Below the pieces are notes generated by a model that saw only the letters and a program-made list of their open reading frames with translations, did not search any database and was not told where the DNA came from. This document shows positions 1 to 7,331 of a stretch of DNA of 61,198 nt, one piece after another; positions within the stretch are counted from its first letter, which is position 1, and every line of letters begins with the position of its first letter. The stretch is taken from assembly GCA_900290255.1 (NCBI GenBank), contig OMOD01000148.1, positions 1 through 61,198 of the forward strand, read 5' to 3'. The translations under genes and the position numbers were made by a program. Origin of the DNA: Candidatus Sulfotelmatobacter kueseliae (GTDB lineage: Bacteria > Acidobacteriota > Terriglobia > Terriglobales > Acidobacteriaceae).

Positions 1-1
1 G

Positions 2-694
2 TTCTATGACTACCGGGGGGCCGATGCGATCGCAATCGCCCTGGCGCGCGCCAGCACCAAGAATCCTCAGACTCCGTTCTCGGGCTACCTGCCGCTGTAT
101 TCCGCGAACCCCGTGCAGGACTCGATCTACACGACGACTGCAACCACAATCATCACGGTGAACGGCACGACTTATCCGACCGGAGTTACCAGCATCACGA
201 ACGCGCAGTTTGCCTCGAAGTTCAAGCTCTTCGACAGCCTTGCGCGTCTCGACGTCGACACCGGGCACCCGCGCGCTCCTCTGGCATTCATTGGCGATTA
301 CGTGCAGAACATGGGTGCCTGCCAGAATCTTGCGAACATCTTGGCCGCTCCCGCGAATACCGCTACGGCGACCTACAAGCAAACTGCAAACTCACCGTGC
401 TTCGCCAATCAACGCCGTGGATACTGGATGGAAGGACGCGTCGGCCGATTGCAGGAAAAGGGTGATTTCCAGTTCGGCTACACGCACATTTACATCGAGC
501 GCGAAGCCGTGGTGGGGAACTTGAACTACAGCGACATCCGCCAGGGCAGCAACGTCACCCAGCACCGTTTCGATTCCTTCTACCAGTTCGATCGAAACGT
601 GCAGCTCGGCGTCACGGCCCTAGTCGGACGCCCGCTGGCGACCACCGAACCCTGGCTCGTGCGCATGCAGTTCGATACGGTCTACATCTTCTAG
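2..694 (+). CDS. C-terminal part of a putative outer-membrane porin (5' end outside the window)
   Basis: The reading frame is already open at the left edge, so only the last 230 or so residues are visible. The visible part alternates short polar/aromatic stretches typical of beta-strands and contains two Cys in a loop (near MGACQN and NSPCFAN). It ends with a strand that finishes in VYIF, and a C-terminal Phe is the usual outer-membrane assembly signal. Acidobacterial putative porins (Porin_5-like) end in this manner, with a segment like FDSFYQFDRNVQLGV just before. I infer an outer-membrane beta-barrel; substrate unknown. An upstream signal peptide cannot be checked. Confidence 0.6.
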   Translation, partial: FYDYRGADAIAIALARASTKNPQTPFSGYLPLYSANPVQDSIYTTTATTIITVNGTTYPTGVTSITNAQFASKFKLFDSLARLDVDTGHPRAPLAFIGDYVQNMGACQNLANILAAPANTATATYKQTANSPCFANQRRGYWMEGRVGRLQEKGDFQFGYTHIYIEREAVVGNLNYSDIRQGSNVTQHRFDSFYQFDRNVQLGVTALVGRPLATTEPWLVRMQFDTVYIF

Positions 695-846
695 TTGTCG
701 AACTGAAACGTCGGTTCTGGAGAGCTCGCTCCCCAGAATCGCCGTCGGCCCGGTTTTGGTTACTCTCCTTTTCCGGGCCGGCGGTGTTAAGCTATTCGCC
801 GCCGATATCTCAACTCCGAGTGCGACATTCGGCTCTCCCAGACTCT

Positions 847-2016
847 ATGAATTCGAGACGCGACTTTCTAAGACAGATGTCCGGTGCCGCTATGACGATC
901 GGCGCCGTTCCCTTGCTGTTATCGAGGGCGCTGCCTGTCCCTCAGAGCGGCACCATCGAGATTCCAGGCGAAGATGGCATGATCGTTCGTTCCTTTCGCT
1001 TCCTTGACCTGGAAACGCCGGTCGAGTACCTCAACACCTGGCTGACTCCCGTTCCTCACTTCTTCGTCCGCAACCACATGCACGAACCGAGCCAGCTCGA
1101 CCCTGACGGCTGGCGCGTTACCGTCGGAGGTGAAGTCGCCAAACCGATCAGTCTGACCTTGAGCGAACTCGCCAAGCTAGAATCACACTCCATTGTCAAC
1201 ACGCTGGAATGCGCCGGCAACGGCCGCGCCCTGCATCATCCGCAGGTCCCCGGCATTCAGTGGGGAAAAGGCGCGGTGAGTACCGCACGATTCTCCGGCC
1301 CCCGCCTGGGAGACGTGCTGGAGCGCGCCGGAATCAAGCCCACCGGCAAGCATGTCATGTTCCGCGGACTCGATGAAATCCCGGGCAAAGTCCCTCCCTT
1401 CATTCGCAGCATCCCGATCGAGAAAGCGCTGGATGCTGACACGTTGATCGCCACTCACATGAACGGAGCGCCCCTGGCCAAGCATCACGGTTTTCCCGCG
1501 CGCGCCCTCGTTCCCGGCTGGATCGGGGCGGCATCCTGCAAGTGGCTGACTGAAATCAAGGTTCTGGAATCAGAATTCGCAGGCAACTTCATGAGTCCCG
1601 GTTACCGCTTTCCCAATCAGCCCGCGCAGCCGGGCGATACCGTGAAGCCAGAAGATACCCACCCGCTCACGGCATTAAATGTGAAGTCGGTGATCTCCGG
1701 CCCGCTGGATGGCGCGAGCCTTAAGGCCGGTAAAATCGCTGTCCACGGAGCCGCGTGGGCTGGCGAAGCCAGCATCGTGAAGGTGGAAGTCTCCACCGAC
1801 GGCGGCGCCAGCTGGAATCCTGTCAGCCTTGGCCGCGAGCAGGCTCATTATGCGTGGTGCCTCTGGACCTATGATTGGAGGGCCAAAGGCGGCGACTATA
1901 CGATTCTGTCGCGCGCCACGGACTCTCAGGGACGAACTCAGCCCGCCATCGCTGCCTGGAATCCCAGTGGATATCTCTACAATGCCGTCGATCAGGTCAA
2001 GATCCATGTGGCATGA
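847..2016 (+). CDS. Sulfite-oxidase-family molybdopterin oxidoreductase (SorA/SoxC-like), Tat-exported
   Basis: Protein of 389 residues. The start at 847 is chosen because it puts a twin-arginine signal (SRRDFLRQ, residues 3-10, then a hydrophobic stretch) at the N-terminus; the longer frame upstream adds nothing recognisable. The molybdopterin domain carries the family signature LECAGNGRA, whose Cys122 should be the protein ligand to molybdenum. The C-terminal third (about residues 270-385, VEVSTDGGASW) matches the Mo-co oxidoreductase dimerisation domain. It probably acts in the periplasm, oxidising sulfite or a related substrate and passing electrons to the cytochrome c encoded immediately downstream, as SorA does with SorB. 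Other members of the family oxidise different substrates, so sulfite is an inference. Confidence 0.85.
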   Translation: MNSRRDFLRQMSGAAMTIGAVPLLLSRALPVPQSGTIEIPGEDGMIVRSFRFLDLETPVEYLNTWLTPVPHFFVRNHMHEPSQLDPDGWRVTVGGEVAKPISLTLSELAKLESHSIVNTLECAGNGRALHHPQVPGIQWGKGAVSTARFSGPRLGDVLERAGIKPTGKHVMFRGLDEIPGKVPPFIRSIPIEKALDADTLIATHMNGAPLAKHHGFPARALVPGWIGAASCKWLTEIKVLESEFAGNFMSPGYRFPNQPAQPGDTVKPEDTHPLTALNVKSVISGPLDGASLKAGKIAVHGAAWAGEASIVKVEVSTDGGASWNPVSLGREQAHYAWCLWTYDWRAKGGDYTILSRATDSQGRTQPAIAAWNPSGYLYNAVDQVKIHVA

Positions 2017-2089
2017 GAATGACGATTCGAAGCGGGCATCTGCCGGCGGTGATGCGGGCCACAGGAACTTCGTGGGCCAGAGGAGCTTC

Positions 2090-2527
2090 ATGTGGGGACA
2101 GCCGCCCTCGGCTGTCCGGCCGGGCACAGCCCGGCTGTCGGCGATGCTATTGGCGATTGCAATAATCTCAATTACTTTGGCTGCGATGTCTCCCATCGCC
2201 ACGTTTGCGCAGAAACCCACTTCGGTGAAGGTAACCGAGGATCTCCCTCCCGGTCCCATGCAAGCCAAGGCCACCACATCGTGTCTGGAGTGTCATGAGG
2301 CGCGCATCATCCTGCAGCAGCGCCTCAGCAAGGGTGCGTGGGCCAAGGAAGTCGACAAGATGGTGAAGTGGGGAGCGGTGGTCGATGCCAATGATCGCGA
2401 TGCTCTGATCGATTACCTGAGCACAAACTTCAGCCCCGATCGTCCCCCCTACGAACCGCCGCGGACTTGGATTGGAAAGACAGCAGAGAAGGCTTCCGCC
2501 AGCAGCGCGGCGGGGAAATCGAAGTAG
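2090..2527 (+). CDS. Small mono-heme cytochrome c, probable electron acceptor of the sulfite oxidase (SorB-like)
   Basis: About 145 residues with a single heme motif SCLECHEAR and a C-terminal half (EVDKMVKWGAVVD, ALIDYLSTNF) typical of class I cytochromes that partner sulfite dehydrogenases. I chose ATG 2090 because AGAGGAG lies 4 nt upstream. It gives a basic n-region followed by a hydrophobic stretch ending ATFAQ, a plausible signal peptidase site. Alternatives are ATG 2006, overlapping the previous gene, and ATG 2144, with no ribosome site. The first dozen codons are made of a dispersed GGGGACAGCC-type repeat that recurs near 20480, so the 5' end seems remodelled by a repeat. Function is inferred from adjacency to the SorA-like gene. 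Confidence 0.75.
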   Translation: MWGQPPSAVRPGTARLSAMLLAIAIISITLAAMSPIATFAQKPTSVKVTEDLPPGPMQAKATTSCLECHEARIILQQRLSKGAWAKEVDKMVKWGAVVDANDRDALIDYLSTNFSPDRPPYEPPRTWIGKTAEKASASSAAGKSK

Positions 2528-2546
2528 AGCGTGTCAAAACGGCAAA

Positions 2547-2596
2547 GGCGCTACCGACCCAATGTCCCGCAGGCATGCGGACATTACGGTAGCGCC
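2547..2596. repeat. Long two-stage palindrome downstream of the sulfite oxidase pair
   Basis: Outer arms GGCGCTACCG (2547-2556) and CGGTAGCGCC (2587-2596) pair perfectly. Inside them AATGTCC (2561-2567) pairs with GGACATT (2579-2585). There is no T-run on either side, so it is not a classical intrinsic terminator. It may be a REP-type palindrome or a transcript-stabilising 3' hairpin. It sits 19 nt after the cytochrome stop codon. Confidence 0.6.
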
Positions 2597-2700
2597 GCCA
2601 CTGCTGAGCCCGAAACTAAGAAAAGTATAGAAATCCGCATGCACTGCTGATAGTGCATATCCAGGTACTGGGCAGTTAATACACGAAAAGTAATCGCAGA

Positions 2701-2957
2701 ACCTAGGCTGCATTATTCATGAAGCTGCTTTGAAAGGGTGCGGCTTCCAGCCGCGCCGCCGTAGCCCGCCTGAGAATTGGGGCTTCAGCCCCTGGAGGAC
2801 AGACGCGTTGCCGTCTTCCCTTCCAAGATCACAGGATGCTTGCAAACAGCTCACCCCAGCGGCTTAAGCCGGACTTGTTTTTGTTCCGTTATCGGCGCGG
2901 CTGAAAGCCGCGCCCTTTCAAAACCGCAGCAATCCTCATGAATAATTCGGGCTAGGT
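2701..2957. repeat. MITE-like intergenic element with about 57-64 bp imperfect terminal inverted repeats
   Basis: Left arm 2701-2757 begins ACCTAGGCTGCATTATTCAT and ends in GCGGCTTCCAGCCGC. The right arm 2894-2957 is its near reverse complement, ending TCATGAATAATTCGGGCTAG then GT. The interior holds two small palindromes (GGGGCTTCAGCCCC and CGGCTTAAGCCG). No ORF is inside. The right end runs into the lysS stop codon at 2952-2954. Together with the palindrome at 2547-2596 it fills the 424-bp gap between the cytochrome gene and lysS. Confidence 0.65.
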
Positions 2958-4526
2958 CTTTCCCTCAGTGTCCTCCGCGTCCTCCGCGGCCGAGTTTTTC
3001 TCTGGCCGGAGCAGGGGGAACAGGATCACATCGCGGATGGTGTGCGAGTCGGTCAGCAGCATGCAAAGCCGGTCAATCCCCACGCCTACGCCGCCAGCCG
3101 GCGGCATACCGTACGCTAGCGCCCGGATGTAGTCTTCATCCATCTGGTGAGCTTCTTCATCGCCACGCTCGCGTTCTCTGAGCTGCGCCTCAAACCGCCG
3201 TCGCTGGTCCTCCGGATCATTTAGTTCACTGAAGCCGTTGGAGATTTCCATCTGCCCGGCGAAAATTTCCCAGCGCTCGGTCCAGTCCGGTTCGTCCGGC
3301 TTCTGCTTGGAGAGCGGTGAGACCGCGGTAGGGAACTCGTAGATGATCGTCGGCTGTGTCAGATGCTCCTCGGCGACGGCCTCGAACAAGCCCGCGATTG
3401 TCTTGCCCGCAACCGCATTGGGATCGTAAGCCATGTGTGAGTGAGCCGCGTTGAAACGTTCGACAAGCTCTTTCACGCCTTCGCTCGTGGCGAAGTCGCT
3501 TATTTCCGGCTTCGCGCCCGCCGACTCCGGCCAAAAATGAATGATGGCCTCGCGCATCGTCATCCGCCGCCAGTTCGCCCAATCAATCTCCTGGTCGCCC
3601 CACTTCGTCTTCGTTCCGCCGGTCACGTCTTTCGCTGCCTGCGTGATCAACTCCTCGGTGAGATCCATCACGCCCTGGTAGTCGGTATAGGCCTGATAGA
3701 ACTCGAGCATGGTGAACTCGGCATTCCAGCGCCATCCCAGGCCTTCGTTGCGGAAGTTGCGGTTGATCTCATACACGCGGTCGAATCCGCCCACCAGCAG
3801 CCGCTTCAAATAGAGTTCCGGCGCGATGCGCAGGTAAAGATCCATGTCGAGCGTGTTGTGATGGGTGACGAACGGCTTGGCCACGGCTCCGCCCGCGATG
3901 GGCTGCATCATGGGGGTTTCGACCTCAATGAACCAGCGCTCGTCCAGAAAGCGACGCATTGATTTTATGAGCTCCGTGCGCTTCAGGAAGACCTCGCGGA
4001 CCTCGGGGTTTACAATCAGGTCAACATACCGCTGTCGGTAACGCAGCTCGACGTCGGTCAGCCCGTGCCATTTCTCGGGCAGTGGCAGCAGATCCTTGGC
4101 TAGGAATGTGAGTTCCTCGACATGAACTGAAAGTTCGCCTGTCTTGGTCCGGAATAGATAGCCCCGGGCGCCAATGATGTCGCCGATGTCTAGCAGCCTG
4201 TAGAGTTCGAATCCCTTCTCACCGACCGCATCCTTTCTCACGTAGATCTGGATTTGTCTGCTTCCGACGCGATCTCGGCGCGACGTTGACTGCAAGTGCG
4301 CAAAGCCAGCCTTGCCCATCAGTCGGATTCCTGTAATGCGTCCCGCCACTTGCACCTGCGGGCGTTCCGAGCCGAGCTGCTCGGCGGATGCGTCCTTGTA
4401 CTTGTCCCGCCAGTAGCCGATCGTGTGCGGCACGTTGTACTTCGTCGGATAGACGTTTTGGCCAAGCGCCTCGATCTGTTTCAGCTTCTCGCGCCGCAAT
4501 TGGTAAATCTTGTCGTCGAGTGCCAA
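2952..4526 (-). CDS. lysS: Lysyl-tRNA synthetase, class II
   Basis: Protein of 524 residues, close to the usual bacterial length. The N-terminal OB-fold anticodon-binding domain (roughly residues 55-150, VAGRITGIRLMGKAGF) is followed by the class II core with motif 2 around FRNEGLGWRWNAEFTMLEFY and motif 3 around GVGVGIDRLCMLLTD. The usual segment between FRNEG and EFTMLE (normally containing a His-Asn-Pro) reads LGWRWNA here, a modest deviation. The start is TTG at 4526, with AAAGGA 5 nt upstream and AAGGAG further upstream. The core normally ends shortly after ILFPLLRPE; here 15 extra acidic residues (AAEDAEDTEG) are encoded by a GGACGCGGAGGAC-type tandem, and the stop codon lies in an inverted-repeat arm. 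Transcribed alone; probably constitutive. Confidence 0.95.
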   Translation of the reverse strand: MALDDKIYQLRREKLKQIEALGQNVYPTKYNVPHTIGYWRDKYKDASAEQLGSERPQVQVAGRITGIRLMGKAGFAHLQSTSRRDRVGSRQIQIYVRKDAVGEKGFELYRLLDIGDIIGARGYLFRTKTGELSVHVEELTFLAKDLLPLPEKWHGLTDVELRYRQRYVDLIVNPEVREVFLKRTELIKSMRRFLDERWFIEVETPMMQPIAGGAVAKPFVTHHNTLDMDLYLRIAPELYLKRLLVGGFDRVYEINRNFRNEGLGWRWNAEFTMLEFYQAYTDYQGVMDLTEELITQAAKDVTGGTKTKWGDQEIDWANWRRMTMREAIIHFWPESAGAKPEISDFATSEGVKELVERFNAAHSHMAYDPNAVAGKTIAGLFEAVAEEHLTQPTIIYEFPTAVSPLSKQKPDEPDWTERWEIFAGQMEISNGFSELNDPEDQRRRFEAQLRERERGDEEAHQMDEDYIRALAYGMPPAGGVGVGIDRLCMLLTDSHTIRDVILFPLLRPEKNSAAEDAEDTEGKT

Positions 4527-4581
4527 GAGAATCCTTTATCTCCTTGTGAGGAAAGGAGATTATAAACAATCCGCCCGGCGA

Positions 4582-5928
4582 TCACTTCTTGTCCGCAGGT
4601 GTTTTTGTGGCGAGACGCCATTCGTAGCGACGCAGCAAGTAGAGCACGTCTGGATCAATATCGTTCGGATTGGCCGGCGTCTCTCCCCGAAAGGCCGTTC
4701 GGTAGGTGGCGGCCAGGCGGCCATCTCCATAGAGATCGGGAAAGCGTGGTCCCGCCAGTGTCAGACGTGCGCTATAGGCAAGAGCCAGAACACCGAGCAG
4801 ACAATAGAACGTGCAATACACCACCATCATCCAGCGCATTGTTTTGGCGGAAGCGAAGCGCTTCAGTCCAAGCCAAAGGAAGCCCAACAGGAACGGAACC
4901 ACCGGCAACCAAAGCCTGGAGTCATACCAAGAGCAGACGAGCACGACAGATCCATAGCCAAGTACATAGCAAATGAGCGAATCAAACTTTCTGCTTTTTT
5001 GCCAAATCCCGGTCAAGCCCACGAGTATGCCGAGGAATCCGACGACCTGGAGTGCGGGCCAAAACCGTGGGGGCACGCTCGTTACCGATACATTCAGAAT
5101 CAGCCCGCCCCATTCGAACGAGCGGAGACGCAAGTTCAGAAAAATGTTGGCCAGAATACCTCGACTTTCGAGCACGCCCAGGTTGTACCTGACATAACGG
5201 GACGCGAAAAAAACGTCGCCCCTCCGGATGATCACGGTCGCCAGCAGAAGCAGTCCGAGCAGTAGAAGCCCGGATCGGAGTCGATGCTCCCACAGCCAGC
5301 GAACGATTTTTCTCGCGCCGTCCTGCCCGCCGATCGTTGCCCACATAAGAACCGGGATCAGAGTGATTCCGACGGTACGAAGCTCAATGCAGAAGGCTAT
5401 GAGTGGAAGAACAAAGATCAGCCGCCAGAATCTGCGAGCCAGAACGCCGGTTTCAGCGCTAAGCAAAACCAGCAGACAGATGGAGGACGCCGCGAAATAG
5501 CTGATGTCGCTCAGCGGGTAGGTGACGTGCCGGATCATTACCGAGGACAAAAGAGTCATCAGGCACATAAACTGTGCGACCTCGGTCTCGATTTGGAGCG
5601 AGCGACGCAATAGCAAGTAACTGGCCCAACACCCCACACCCAGAAGCAAACAATTCAGAGCGACAATCGCCCAGGAGTAGCCCACACCCGCCTTGGCCAA
5701 CACTACGATCAACGCTGGATAGCCTGGGGGACGACGAATGGTCGATTCACCATGGACGCGGAAGCCCCCGCCGTCCATGGCGGAGCTCGCCTCGAGCAGG
5801 TAGTCGATTCCGTCGCCTACGAGCCGAAGGGGAGTGAACACTTGCAATAGGTAGGCGAGCGAAACCAGCGCGAGGGCCAGTCTGGTGAATGAGGAAAGGC
5901 TGCGCACCCTGGCCATCATCGTATTCAT
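4582..5928 (-). CDS. Polytopic membrane protein, GT-C/PMT-like glycosyltransferase candidate
   Basis: Protein of 448 residues with about ten hydrophobic segments. It begins with a membrane helix (residues 13-32) and then a periplasmic loop containing GDGIDYLLEASSAM and RRPPGYPALIVVLA, an arrangement seen in GT-C glycosyltransferases of the PMT/ArnT type, in which acidic residues in the first loop are catalytic. The C-terminal tail (NDIDPDVLYLLRRYEWRLA) is soluble. The start at 5928 is the first ATG before the hydrophobic segment. It lies 55 bp upstream of lysS on the same strand but is probably unrelated. The sugar donor and acceptor cannot be told from sequence. It could also be an unclassified membrane protein. 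Confidence 0.6.
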   Translation of the reverse strand: MNTMMARVRSLSSFTRLALALVSLAYLLQVFTPLRLVGDGIDYLLEASSAMDGGGFRVHGESTIRRPPGYPALIVVLAKAGVGYSWAIVALNCLLLGVGCWASYLLLRRSLQIETEVAQFMCLMTLLSSVMIRHVTYPLSDISYFAASSICLLVLLSAETGVLARRFWRLIFVLPLIAFCIELRTVGITLIPVLMWATIGGQDGARKIVRWLWEHRLRSGLLLLGLLLLATVIIRRGDVFFASRYVRYNLGVLESRGILANIFLNLRLRSFEWGGLILNVSVTSVPPRFWPALQVVGFLGILVGLTGIWQKSRKFDSLICYVLGYGSVVLVCSWYDSRLWLPVVPFLLGFLWLGLKRFASAKTMRWMMVVYCTFYCLLGVLALAYSARLTLAGPRFPDLYGDGRLAATYRTAFRGETPANPNDIDPDVLYLLRRYEWRLATKTPADKK

Positions 5929-6072
5929 GCGGAGAAGAAGGGGAGACTCCTGGTTGCCGTGTTTGGACTTGGCTGATGATTATATATGCGGCACGACCCT
6001 GATGGACAAGCGCTGTTTGGTGATTCCACTCGGAACGGGCGCGCGCATCGCGAAGGGACCTGCGATCACTTA

Positions 6073-6094
6073 TGTACCATGGTACAGTGGTACA
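6073..6094 (+). promoter_or_regulatory. Three-half-site palindromic operator before the ribbon-helix-helix-like gene
   Basis: TGTACCATGGTACA at 6073-6086 is a perfect 14-bp palindrome. A third half-site GGTACA follows at 6089-6094, one base before the ATG at 6096. Its position over the translation start suggests autoregulation by the small protein encoded directly downstream; the protein assignment is inference. Confidence 0.55.
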
Positions 6095-6095
6095 C

Positions 6096-6389
6096 ATGAC
6101 TGACGATCCCAAACTCGAAATCGAGCGCGTGCAGACCGGCGTGCGCATCGAAAAAAGAATTCTCAAGGTCCTCAAGGCATTCGCCGATTACCACGACATG
6201 ACCCTCGGAGACTTGCTCGAAGGCATCGTGCTCCACGCCTTCGACGGCAAGACGCCCTTCAGCCCGGCCTCGCTCGAACGCATTCGCGAGCTCAAGAAAT
6301 TTTACGAACTGGATCTCGATTCCAGCGCCAGCCACCGCCTGAAGGAAATCAAGGCCAAGTCCCCGCGCAAACGGACTGCCGAGAAGTGA
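6096..6389 (+). CDS. Small ribbon-helix-helix-like DNA-binding protein candidate
   Basis: 97 residues. The middle (RIEKRILKVLKAFADYHDM then TLGDLLEGIVLHAF) has the strand-helix-helix pattern of short ribbon-helix-helix regulators or antitoxins. The C-terminus is very basic (KEIKAKSPRKRTAEK). An in-frame ATG at 6072 lies inside the palindrome; I prefer ATG 6096 because it leaves the operator outside the gene. The DoxX-like gene follows after 19 bp and likely shares its transcript. Neither a toxin gene nor an enzyme is visible next to it. The regulatory role is an inference from size, basic character and the operator. Confidence 0.5.
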   Translation: MTDDPKLEIERVQTGVRIEKRILKVLKAFADYHDMTLGDLLEGIVLHAFDGKTPFSPASLERIRELKKFYELDLDSSASHRLKEIKAKSPRKRTAEK

Positions 6390-6408
6390 CGGAGAACAGG
6401 AGAGCGCA

Positions 6409-6747
6409 ATGAGTTCTGCCCAAACGAAGATGGCCCTGACCGTGCTGCAGTGGGTCTTGGGAATCGTGATTCTTGCCGAAGCGGTGCAGTTCGTCCTGCC
6501 CGGTGCGGCTCACGACTTCGCCCGAACTCACGTGCCAGGCATCGTTCGCCTCATTATGGGCTGGGGCGAAATCATCGGCTGCATCCTTCTGCTGATCCCG
6601 CCCACGGCGATCCGGGGCGCATGGGTGCTGGTCGCGGTCTTCACCCTGGCCATCGTGATTCATCTGCTGCATGGGATGTACGGCGTTGGCAACCTGGTGA
6701 TCTACACCGCGGCGGCTTTCGCGATCGCGACCGGCAAGGGAAGCTGA
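6409..6747 (+). CDS. DoxX-like small integral membrane protein
   Basis: 112 residues with four predicted membrane helices (about residues 8-28, 45-63, 70-88 and 93-110), the DoxX family layout. AGGAGAG lies just upstream of ATG 6409. DoxX-like proteins are diverse and mostly of unknown role, some being linked to thiol or quinone oxidation, so no substrate is assigned. It forms a probable two-gene unit with the small regulator 19 bp upstream. Confidence 0.65.
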   Translation: MSSAQTKMALTVLQWVLGIVILAEAVQFVLPGAAHDFARTHVPGIVRLIMGWGEIIGCILLLIPPTAIRGAWVLVAVFTLAIVIHLLHGMYGVGNLVIYTAAAFAIATGKGS

Positions 6748-6875
6748 GAGCCATCTCAAAATGAAGGACAACTTTCTTGCGCATCTCTGCCTGGAAGTTC
6801 GTCCCTGCGTGCAGGAGCCGTTCCGCAGTAAAATATTGCGGTAATTCCTACCACTCCATCCGAGGAAGTGTTCCT

Positions 6876-7331
6876 ATGACTCGCTTCAAGGTGAACGGAG
6901 TTGCGCGATCGTTCGACGGCGATCCTGACATGCCGCTGCTGTGGTACCTGCGCGACATTCTCGGCCTCACCGGCACAAAATTCGGCTGCGGCATGTCCTT
7001 GTGCGGTGCGTGCACCGTGCTGGACAACGGGAAGGCCATCCGCTCCTGCAGCAAGCCGATGGCCACGATGGAGGGCCGCGAGATCACAACCATTGAGGGC
7101 ATATCGGCCCACGGCCCGCATGCGGTGCAGAAGGCCTGGGCTGAGGTGAACGTCCCGCAATGCGGCTACTGCCAGCCGGGCCAGATCATGCAGGCCGTGT
7201 CGCTGCTCTCGGAGAAGCCGAAGCCAACCGACGACGACATTGATTCGGCGATGGCAGGCAATATCTGCCGCTGCGGAACTTACCAGCGCATTCGTGCCGC
7301 GATCAAAGAGCCGGCGAAGGAGACGGCATGA
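6876..7331 (+). CDS. 2Fe-2S subunit of a molybdenum hydroxylase (isoquinoline 1-oxidoreductase alpha-like)
   Basis: 151 residues. The N-terminal plant-ferredoxin-like cluster motif is CGMSLCGAC plus a downstream Cys (RSC). The second cluster motif is CGYCQPGQ and CRCGTY, giving the two 2Fe-2S clusters of the xanthine-oxidase family small subunit. The start at 6876 has GAGGAAG upstream and begins directly with the ferredoxin fold; the longer frame adds only unrelated residues. It passes electrons from the molybdenum subunit encoded next (4-bp ATGA overlap) to an unknown acceptor, often a cytochrome c in this subfamily. The FAD subunit of classical xanthine dehydrogenases is absent, as expected for the two-subunit IorAB type. 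Confidence 0.9.
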   Translation: MTRFKVNGVARSFDGDPDMPLLWYLRDILGLTGTKFGCGMSLCGACTVLDNGKAIRSCSKPMATMEGREITTIEGISAHGPHAVQKAWAEVNVPQCGYCQPGQIMQAVSLLSEKPKPTDDDIDSAMAGNICRCGTYQRIRAAIKEPAKETA

